DNA of 64,000 nt, from positions 1 to 64,000 of the forward strand of contig NZ_AFXQ01000002.1 of NCBI RefSeq assembly GCF_000224415.1, in the 5' to 3' direction. Origin of the DNA: Citricoccus sp. CH26A (GTDB lineage: Bacteria; Actinomycetota; Actinomycetes; Actinomycetales; Micrococcaceae). The translations under genes and the position numbers were made by a program. Positions 51,050 to 57,385 of this stretch are shown one piece after another. Under the pieces are notes generated by a model. That model worked only from the letters and a program-made list of their open reading frames with translations, made no database searches and was not told where the DNA came from. Position 1 is the first letter of the stretch, and each line of letters starts with the position of its first letter.

Positions 51050-52177
51050 TCATGCGGGCTGGGCCGTGGCGTACCGGCCCGAGCCCAGGTACCGCTCGAT
51101 GCTCACGGCGCTGCGGTCGAGTTCACCCCCCTGCCTGCGGTGGCGGAAGGTGATGACCTGCCCGGTCCGGCCGCAGGCGCAGGTGCCGGTCTCGACCTCG
51201 CCCACGTCGTCGGTGAGGAGGAAGCCCGGATAACTGGTGTTGACGGCGTCCAGTACGGCGATCATGCCGGTCTGCCCGGCGGCGACCTCCCTGGTGACGT
51301 CGTGGATGTCCCGGATGGACACGTAGCACCACGGCGGGACGTGCTTGCGATGCAGGTGGCACTCGACCGCGAGCAGGTCCGACTCGATCAGTCCGTACAT
51401 GTCCCGGACGTTCTCCCGGCTGACGCCCAGCCGGTGATGGCATTCGTCCCGGAAGTCCTCGGCGGAGACGGCCTCGCCCGGGTAGCGCTTCCAGCCGCCC
51501 AGGGTGATGACCATGCTGTAGGGGTCCAGGAAGACGTTGATTCCCTCGAGCTCGAGGAACCGGAGGAACCGACGCACGAGGAACGGGGGCCCGATGATGT
51601 GGCGGGTCATCAGGCCCTTCCACTTCCGCAGGTACTCCAGGGCCTCGGCGGGATCGAAGACGTTGTCACTGACGAGGTACGCGTGGTCGTCGAGGATGCC
51701 GTTGAGGATGTTGAAGACCTTGGCCATGCCGTTCTCCGGGGCGTCGGCGGAGGACGGGCTCAGGAAGAGGCCCGCTCCCCCGGACAGGCCGAAGAACTCC
51801 CGGTACGTCCCGGTCAGTCCGACCAGCGCGCGCGTCACCGTCTCGGCGTCGCGGCGCACGACCGAGGACACCCCGCTGGTCCCGGTGGACCGGGCCTCGG
51901 TCTCGACCTTGGACAGGGGGCAGGTGAGCAGGACGCGGGCGTCGGCTCGCTTGAACAGGCTGACGGGCAGCAGGGGCAGGCGCTGGAGGTCCTCGAGTTC
52001 GTGGAGCGTGGCCGGGTCCACTCCCACGGCGTCGCACTGGGCACGGTAGAAGCCATTCCTGGCCGTGTGGTAGATAGCGGCGTCCCGTACGAGGGTGGTG
52101 ACCGACCGCGACCAGTCGTCCGGGGTCTGGTGGTGCGCTGCCGACACGTCGCCGAGGATCTGCGACAAGGAGTACAT
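51050..52177 (-). CDS. LuxE-like acyl-protein synthetase / AMP-forming ligase
   Basis: 375 residues of the LuxE (PF04443) branch of the adenylate-forming superfamily. The ATP-binding P-loop-like motif STGTSGVSS lies at residues 97-105, followed by the MYGLIESD motif (A5-like) and a C-terminal CACGRTGQVITF with paired Cys. LuxE itself activates fatty acids and passes them on as an acyl-enzyme; no luxC or luciferase genes are present, so here it probably activates a carboxylic acid for the nearby assembly line or acyltransferase. It has GGAGG upstream of the ATG, is preceded immediately by a 37-codon ORF, and has the same upstream control block as sbnA, which ties it to the cluster. Confidence 0.85.
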   Translation of the reverse strand: MYSLSQILGDVSAAHHQTPDDWSRSVTTLVRDAAIYHTARNGFYRAQCDAVGVDPATLHELEDLQRLPLLPVSLFKRADARVLLTCPLSKVETEARSTGTSGVSSVVRRDAETVTRALVGLTGTYREFFGLSGGAGLFLSPSSADAPENGMAKVFNILNGILDDHAYLVSDNVFDPAEALEYLRKWKGLMTRHIIGPPFLVRRFLRFLELEGINVFLDPYSMVITLGGWKRYPGEAVSAEDFRDECHHRLGVSRENVRDMYGLIESDLLAVECHLHRKHVPPWCYVSIRDIHDVTREVAAGQTGMIAVLDAVNTSYPGFLLTDDVGEVETGTCACGRTGQVITFRHRRQGGELDRSAVSIERYLGSGRYATAQPA

Positions 52178-52181
52178 GGTC

Positions 52182-52295
52182 CTACCTCCCGGCGGTCTCG
52201 ACGGCCGCCACGCTGGCGGCGGCACGGAGGTACCGGACAGGCAGCACACCGGCGTGATCGACGCAGGCATGGGTGATCTGGTGGTTGGCTCGCAT
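52182..52295 (-). CDS. Small ORF of 37 codons coupled to the luxE-like gene
   Basis: Reads MRANHQITHACVDHAG..., ends ...VAAVETAGR and stops with TAG. The stop is embedded in the ribosome binding site of the luxE-like gene (GGGAGGTAG, then ATG four bases later). It has its own good site (GAGGGG, seven bases before the ATG) and lies downstream of the shared control block. It could be a regulatory leader peptide that couples translation to luxE, or a small product of its own; one Cys and three His are present. No family is recognised. Confidence 0.45.
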   Translation of the reverse strand: MRANHQITHACVDHAGVLPVRYLRAAASVAAVETAGR

Positions 52296-52382
52296 GAGAC
52301 TGCCCCTCTGCAATTCGTTCTTCCCCGCAGTTCGGCTCACCGATGGGCTCGAACTGTCCCTATGTCAGTCAATGATGGTTGC

Positions 52383-52450
52383 GAGAACACCAGAAAGGAT
52401 CCTCCCGCAGCGGTACTTTGGGAATACCTGCGCTGCGGTAGGCCTCGTAC
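52383..52450 (-). promoter_or_regulatory. Cluster control block, copy 1 (upstream of the luxE-like unit)
   Basis: 68-bp block that matches 63882-63949 at 55 of 68 positions. It contains the dyad GGTACT-TTGGG-AATACC (52412-52428), then GCGGTA on one side and AGGATCCTCCCGC on the other. On the minus strand, the side facing the gene reads GCGGGAGGATCC, which may include the -10 region. The same arrangement upstream of sbnA indicates a common regulator. Confidence 0.75.
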
Positions 52451-52849
52451 TGTTCATTGCGTACGCGGCGCGCAGGGGACCTCTTGGACAACGCACAGCA
52501 TCGCCATGATTGCGACCGCCCTGCGCCCGGTGCTGGACTTGATCACCGGCGCGGTGATGTGGATCCAGGGGATGGTTCACAGGGAGATACCGCGGCTGCC
52601 ATCACCCAGAATGGCCGACATCCCGGTCGGAGCACGCCGGCTGAGGTCCGAAGCACGACCTGATCGTCGTGCCCCGGGCCGTTCGGCATCCACCACACTC
52701 CGTAGCACCGGGATACCGCCCGTGGCGGACGCTTTTGAGCGGGCTCCGGCACATTCTTGGAGGCACACGGTGTCCCGCTCCTGCACATCCAGCCGCAGCT
52801 GACCGGGCCACGACACCCATCCACCTCCCCACTCCGCAAGGTCGATCCC
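52451..52849. other. Intergenic region upstream of the membrane acyltransferase
   Basis: About 400 bases of visibly lower GC content between the control block and the rightward acyltransferase gene. Several short open frames cross it on both strands, but none has both a convincing ribosome binding site and normal codon use. No second dyad of the GGTAYT-N5-AATACC type is seen before the acyltransferase, so its control is unclear. Confidence 0.5.
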
Positions 52850-54133
52850 ATGTCTCCACATCCGCCGGCAAGTGAACCCGCACCTCGTCCTCCCCGTGAG
52901 GCGGTACCGCCGCCGTCACGGCGTGCCCTGGGCGTCGACGTTGCCCGGGCGCTTGCCCTGGTCGGCATGATCGCTGCCCATGTCTTCCCGTCGGACGACG
53001 CCGACGGTGACATGACCCTGGCCTACGGCATTGCCGCCGGTCGCGCCTCGGCCCTGTTCGCGGTCCTCGCCGGGGTCTCCATCGCCTTCGTGGAAAAGCG
53101 ATCCCGCGGACAGTTGGCCGGCCGCACCCTGGCGGCCGACCGGGCCGCCCTGACCGTCCGGGGCCTGCTCATCCTGTTGGTGGGCCTACTCCTGGGCCAT
53201 TTGGACACGCCGATCGAGACGATCATCCCGTATTTCGGTGTCCTGTTCCTGGTGGCCATCCCGTTCTACGGACGGTCTTGTCGCTTCCTGCTCTTCTCCG
53301 CGATCCTCTTTGCCGTCCTCGGCCCGATCCTTCGGCACCTGCTCAACGGCCGTGCCCCGGAGCAGGTCGACATCGAGGCCGACTACACGCTGGTCACCGC
53401 GGCGCAGCAGCCGCTGCCGTTCCTTGCCGACATGCTGGTCACCGGTTTCTACCCAGTGGTCAGCTGGATGGTCTACCTGTGCGTCGGCATGGTGATCGGA
53501 CGACAGGTGCTGACGTCACGCAAACTGGCGCTGCAGCTCATGGGGTGGGGTACGGCACTTGCCCTCGTAACCTGGAGCACCTCGAAGATCCTGCTCGGTC
53601 CTGTCGGTGGATTCCAGCGCCTCGTCGAGGCGACGCCAACCATGGACGGGGAGGACATCGCCGATGTGCTGGCCTACGGCCCATCGGTGTTGATGCCGAA
53701 CACGACATGGTGGTGGTTGACGGCTGTCGCGCCACATTCCGAAACGTCGTTCAACATCCTGCACACTCTGGGCTCGGCTCTGGCCGTCCTGGGCCTCACC
53801 CTGTTCCTGGCCCGTGGGGGGCACAAGGTCTTCACAACGTTCGCGGCCCTCGGCGCGATGACCCTGACCCTCTACTCGACCCATTGCATCATCCTCATGC
53901 TCGAGATCCTGGACGAGGATCGCCCGGTGGTGTCCCTGTGGACTCAGATGATCGCCTTCATGGTCTACGCGCTGATGTGGCGAAGTTCGATGGGCAGGGG
54001 CCCGCTGGAGGCGATCATCTCGGAGGCCAGCGACTGGGTGCGATGGCGTGTGCGAGGAACGCGCCCAGTTCCCCCTTCACCGGACTCGGTGGAGCGGTCG
54101 CAATCGCCGCGACCGGTCGGGGCAGCCCGATGA
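52850..54133 (+). CDS. Membrane acyltransferase of the HGSNAT/DUF1624-DUF418 type
   Basis: 427 residues with about ten transmembrane helices after a Pro-rich cytosolic N-terminus. The segment ALGVDVARALALVGMIAAHV (about residues 27-46), with Arg, Asp and a His in TM1, and GRASALFAVLAGVSIAFVE (about 65-83) are typical of the heparan-alpha-glucosaminide N-acetyltransferase-like and DUF418 families. These move acyl groups across the membrane onto amino groups or sugars. The ATG has AAGG eight bases upstream. Next to a diaminopropionate pathway it could N-acylate the product, but this is inference. Confidence 0.8.
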   Translation: MSPHPPASEPAPRPPREAVPPPSRRALGVDVARALALVGMIAAHVFPSDDADGDMTLAYGIAAGRASALFAVLAGVSIAFVEKRSRGQLAGRTLAADRAALTVRGLLILLVGLLLGHLDTPIETIIPYFGVLFLVAIPFYGRSCRFLLFSAILFAVLGPILRHLLNGRAPEQVDIEADYTLVTAAQQPLPFLADMLVTGFYPVVSWMVYLCVGMVIGRQVLTSRKLALQLMGWGTALALVTWSTSKILLGPVGGFQRLVEATPTMDGEDIADVLAYGPSVLMPNTTWWWLTAVAPHSETSFNILHTLGSALAVLGLTLFLARGGHKVFTTFAALGAMTLTLYSTHCIILMLEILDEDRPVVSLWTQMIAFMVYALMWRSSMGRGPLEAIISEASDWVRWRVRGTRPVPPSPDSVERSQSPRPVGAAR

Positions 54134-54194
54134 ATCACCCGTCAGTCTCACCAAGCCGCATAACACCGACAAGAACACCGAAGGGAAACAGATC

Positions 54195-55157
54195 ATGAAG
54201 ACTCTCATTGTGGGTGCCGGGGCCACCGGCGGGTTCTTCGGCAGCCGTCTCGTCCAGGCTGGTCGCGACATCACGTTCCTGGTCCGCCCCCGTCGGGCCG
54301 AGCAGCTGCGCGATGGCCTTCGCGTCTACGGGCCCGGATACGACGAGACGGTACCCGTCCGCACCGTCACGGCCCGTGAGCTGGACGGGCCCTACGATCT
54401 GGTCCTGTTGATGACCAAGGCATGGTCTCTTGACGAGGCGATGGAGGACATCGCCCCGGGGGTCGGGCCCAATACTGCGATCCTGCCCCTGCTCAACGGC
54501 CTGGCCCACCTGGACCGAGTCAACCACCGGTTCGGTCCCGACTCCGTGTTGGGTGGAATCGTCCGCGTGGTCACCACTGTGACCCCAGAGGGCGCGGTCC
54601 TGCAGATGAAGCCGCACGCCAGCCTGATCTTCGGCGAACAGGACCGGCAACGCACGGACCGCGCGGCCCGCATCGAACAGGAGCTCACGGTCCCCGGTTA
54701 CGACCTGATCCTCGGCGAGGACATCCTGGCCGCCATGTGGCACAAGTGGGCCTTCATCGTGGCCGGGGGAACCACCACGTGCCTGATGCGCGGCACAATC
54801 GGCGCCATCCTGGCCACCCCCGGTGGCAGGGAGTTCGTCCTGGAGGTCATCGACCAGACCGAACGCGTCGCAGCAGCAGCCGGTTACCCTGTCTCCGAAC
54901 TCGCCCACGCGGCGAGCCTGGAGATGTTCACTGAGCCCGGATCCGTGTTCACGTCCTCCCTCTACCGGGACCTGACGGCGGGGTTCTCACACGAAGGGGA
55001 ACACCTGCTGGGTCATTTCGTGGCCATCGCCGAGCGGCATGGCGTGGATGTTCCCCTGACCCGACTGGCCCTGGCCCAGGTCCGGGTTCACGACCAGATG
55101 GCTGACCTCCGCAGCCGCCCAGCGCAGGAAGTTCCTCTGCAGATGGTTGCGGCCTGA
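54195..55157 (+). CDS. PanE/ApbA-like 2-dehydropantoate 2-reductase family protein
   Basis: 320 residues. N-terminal NAD(P)-binding Rossmann domain with VGAGATGGFFG (residues 6-16), then an all-helical C-terminal domain of ketopantoate-reductase type (SSLYRDLTAGFSHEGEHLLG). The catalytic Lys is visible in MWHKWAFIVAGG, but the Asn that normally follows four residues later (K-x3-N, then PLT) is replaced by hydrophobic residues. The substrate may therefore differ from ketopantoate. Separated by 61 bases from the acyltransferase gene and probably co-transcribed with it; followed by a strong terminator. Confidence 0.85.
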   Translation: MKTLIVGAGATGGFFGSRLVQAGRDITFLVRPRRAEQLRDGLRVYGPGYDETVPVRTVTARELDGPYDLVLLMTKAWSLDEAMEDIAPGVGPNTAILPLLNGLAHLDRVNHRFGPDSVLGGIVRVVTTVTPEGAVLQMKPHASLIFGEQDRQRTDRAARIEQELTVPGYDLILGEDILAAMWHKWAFIVAGGTTTCLMRGTIGAILATPGGREFVLEVIDQTERVAAAAGYPVSELAHAASLEMFTEPGSVFTSSLYRDLTAGFSHEGEHLLGHFVAIAERHGVDVPLTRLALAQVRVHDQMADLRSRPAQEVPLQMVAA

Positions 55158-55185
55158 CCCCTGCTCCGTCGTCAAGACGGCAGGG

Positions 55186-55222
55186 AGAGCCGCCCGATCC
55201 CGATCGTGGGACGGGCGGCTCT
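55186..55222. terminator. Terminator between the PanE-like gene and sbnB
   Basis: 11-bp stem AGAGCCGCCCG/CGGGCGGCTCT enclosing ATCCCGATCGTGGGA. It lies between two convergent genes and can terminate both. The loop core is shared with the hairpin at 16164-16198. Confidence 0.8.
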
Positions 55223-55285
55223 GTCGTGTCCCGCTACCGTGCCCCGTAGGCCCTCAGCGCAGGCCGGGACAAACGACGTGCCGCA

Positions 55286-56353
55286 TCAGCCATAGCGACG
55301 CAGCTCCGAGAAGAAGTCATCGATCACCTGGAGCCCACCGCTTCTGGCCACTTCGTCGTAGACGTACTTCCCCACGGCCAGGTCGAGCACGCCCAGGCCG
55401 AACGGCGAGAACACCACCGGGCGGTCATCCGGCAGGGAGACCGAGCCGGCCATGACGTCGGCCAGGGTTCCGTCCACGAAATCCCGGTGGCCCACCATCT
55501 GCTCGACGAGGTGGGCGGAGGTCTCGGCCTTGAGGCAGTGGTCGACGTCGTCCAGGATGTTGGCAGAGGCCAGCAGGACTTCCGGTGCCAGGTCCCTCAG
55601 GGACACGTGCAGCACCAGCGGATTGTGGGCGAACCAGGTCACGTCGTGCACGTGCGGCTGTGACGCGATGGTGGCGAACACGATGAGGTCGCTGTCCCGG
55701 ATCATCGGCTCAGGATTCTCGTGCACGGTCACCCGAGCAGTAGTGCCGCTTCGTTCCAGGTATCCCTTGTATCCCTCCGCGCTCTCGACCGAGAGGTCGT
55801 GTACCCCGATCTCGTCGAAGGCCCAGTCGGTCGCGTCGAGGAAGGCGTGGATGTACCGGGCGATGAGGCCTACACCGAAGAACCCGATGCGTCTGGGCCT
55901 TTCCCCTCCCCTGCTGAGCCAGTCCGCGGCCGCGGCCGCCGATGCGGCCGTCCTGGAGGCACTGATGACGGAGCTCTCCATACAGGCGAACGGGTATCCC
56001 GTGGCGCGGTCGTTGAGGATCAGCACCGCGGAGGCACGGGGTATACCCGACGCCACGTTGTCCGGGAAGCTCGAGACCCACTTGATCCCGTCCACTCCGA
56101 CGCTCCCGCCGATCGAGGCCGGCAAGGCGATGATGCGCGAAGTCGGACGGTCCGGGAAACGCAGGAAGTATGACGGCGGGTTCACCGAGTCCCCGGCGGC
56201 GTGCACCCGATAGGTCTCCTCGACCAGTCCAACGACCTCCTTCTCCCGCCCTTGGAGCACCTGTTGCACCTGGGCCCCGGGAATGACCGCAAACGGCGGA
56301 ACGGCCTTGAGTTCCGTTGTCGTGGCCGGTGACGTCGTGAGATCACCCTTCAT
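55286..56353 (-). CDS. sbnB: SbnB-like N-((2S)-2-amino-2-carboxyethyl)-L-glutamate dehydrogenase
   Basis: 355-residue member of the ornithine cyclodeaminase/mu-crystallin family. In staphyloferrin B biosynthesis SbnB oxidatively splits the SbnA product ACEGA into L-2,3-diaminopropionate and 2-oxoglutarate using NAD+. Features are the substrate-domain block IKWVSSFPDNVASGIPRASAV with the active-site Lys, and the Rossmann motif RIGFFGVGLIARYIHAFL. The length and the SSFPDN motif match SbnB rather than true ornithine cyclodeaminase, and sbnA is in the same operon. Its ATG overlaps the upstream oxygenase stop by four bases. Confidence 0.9.
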   Translation of the reverse strand: MKGDLTTSPATTTELKAVPPFAVIPGAQVQQVLQGREKEVVGLVEETYRVHAAGDSVNPPSYFLRFPDRPTSRIIALPASIGGSVGVDGIKWVSSFPDNVASGIPRASAVLILNDRATGYPFACMESSVISASRTAASAAAAADWLSRGGERPRRIGFFGVGLIARYIHAFLDATDWAFDEIGVHDLSVESAEGYKGYLERSGTTARVTVHENPEPMIRDSDLIVFATIASQPHVHDVTWFAHNPLVLHVSLRDLAPEVLLASANILDDVDHCLKAETSAHLVEQMVGHRDFVDGTLADVMAGSVSLPDDRPVVFSPFGLGVLDLAVGKYVYDEVARSGGLQVIDDFFSELRRYG

Positions 56354-57357
56354 CGGACATCCTCCTGGACAGTGGTCACCAGATCGAATACCCGTTGCGG
56401 TTCCGCCATTCCGACGAGGATCTCTCGAGGCCCCTCGTAGGCCTCACGGCTGTGGGCCATGCGAACGTTGTCCACGACCATGAGGTCCCCAACTTCCCAC
56501 GGGGTCCGCAGGGTGTGGGCCTCATAGACCTCATTCAGCAGGGTGATGACGTCCTCATCGATCGGATCGCCGTTGCCGAAGCGGGTATTGAACGGCAACC
56601 CATCGGGACCGTAGACGTCCACCAGGTACTCCCGGATCTCGGGTGCGATCGTCCATTCGTTCAGGAATGCAACCTGGTTGAACCAGCAGCGATCTCCGGT
56701 CAGCGGGTGGCGGACCACGGCGGGGCGTCTTTGCCGGGTGCGCAGTTCCCCATCGGACTGCCACTCGAATTCGATCTCATGGTCTCGGCAGTAGCTCTCA
56801 ACGGCAGCTCGGTCGGAGACCCCGAAGGCCTCCTCATAGGACGCTCCGATGTCCTCGTTGTAACTGCGGGCCAGCAGCCAGCCCTCGTGTTCGAAGCGCC
56901 GGACCAGGTCCTCGGGGAGGGCGTCAAGAACCGTTCGAGCGTCCGCCACCCCCGTCACGCCACCGGCGCTAGGCGCCTCCAGACAGGCGAAGAGCATCAT
57001 GCCGGGGAACTCCAGCGCATAGCTGAGTTCGTGGTGCATGCACATGGGTTGGTTCGCGGGCCACGTGAGCGACGAGTAGACGCCGTCGACATACTGCTTC
57101 CTGGTGGCGAAGGCCTCCCGGTCTGGCATCAGTCCATTCGGAGCCAGCCGGTGGAAGACGGCAGCCACTTCGGTTGCATCCTGAAGACCGAGCCCGCGGA
57201 CCATCACTGCACCGTGTTCGGTCACGGCTGCACGCAGGGAATCGCGCTGCTGCTCGGCCCATTGAACGGGATCATGGCCGTCCGTGAGGGTAAGCATCGG
57301 AGGCCGACCGGTTTGGTGATCCACATCTACCTGGATCTTGGGTGGAGGAGACGACAT
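56350..57357 (-). CDS. TauD/SyrP-like Fe(II)/2-oxoglutarate-dependent oxygenase
   Basis: 335 residues with the clavaminate-synthase/TauD fold. Iron ligands: His and Glu of MCMHHELSY (H108-x-E110) and the distal His of VRMAHSREAYEGPREILVG (H302), followed by the 2-oxoglutarate-binding Arg (R311). The HxE variant is common in SyrP-type enzymes that hydroxylate amino acids, often while bound to a carrier domain. Here it could beta-hydroxylate diaminopropionate or the finished peptide. 2-oxoglutarate, its co-substrate, is also the SbnB by-product. AAAGGA precedes the ATG; 28 bases separate it from the NRPS gene. Confidence 0.88.
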   Translation of the reverse strand: MSSPPPKIQVDVDHQTGRPPMLTLTDGHDPVQWAEQQRDSLRAAVTEHGAVMVRGLGLQDATEVAAVFHRLAPNGLMPDREAFATRKQYVDGVYSSLTWPANQPMCMHHELSYALEFPGMMLFACLEAPSAGGVTGVADARTVLDALPEDLVRRFEHEGWLLARSYNEDIGASYEEAFGVSDRAAVESYCRDHEIEFEWQSDGELRTRQRRPAVVRHPLTGDRCWFNQVAFLNEWTIAPEIREYLVDVYGPDGLPFNTRFGNGDPIDEDVITLLNEVYEAHTLRTPWEVGDLMVVDNVRMAHSREAYEGPREILVGMAEPQRVFDLVTTVQEDVR

Positions 57358-57385
57358 CGGGAGTCCTTTCGGAGTATCGAGTGGG

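Noticed and set aside
51050-52177. Bioluminescence (lux) operon
   Set aside because: Only a LuxE-family protein is present; no reductase (luxC), thioesterase (luxD) or luciferase genes are nearby.
52451-52849. A third copy of the cluster control dyad in front of the acyltransferase
   Set aside because: I looked for GGTAYT-N5-AATACC in this region on both strands and found no acceptable match.
52577-52861. 94-codon leftward frame in the region before the membrane acyltransferase
   Set aside because: No ribosome binding site, composition like random sequence, and it overlaps the acyltransferase start and its leader.
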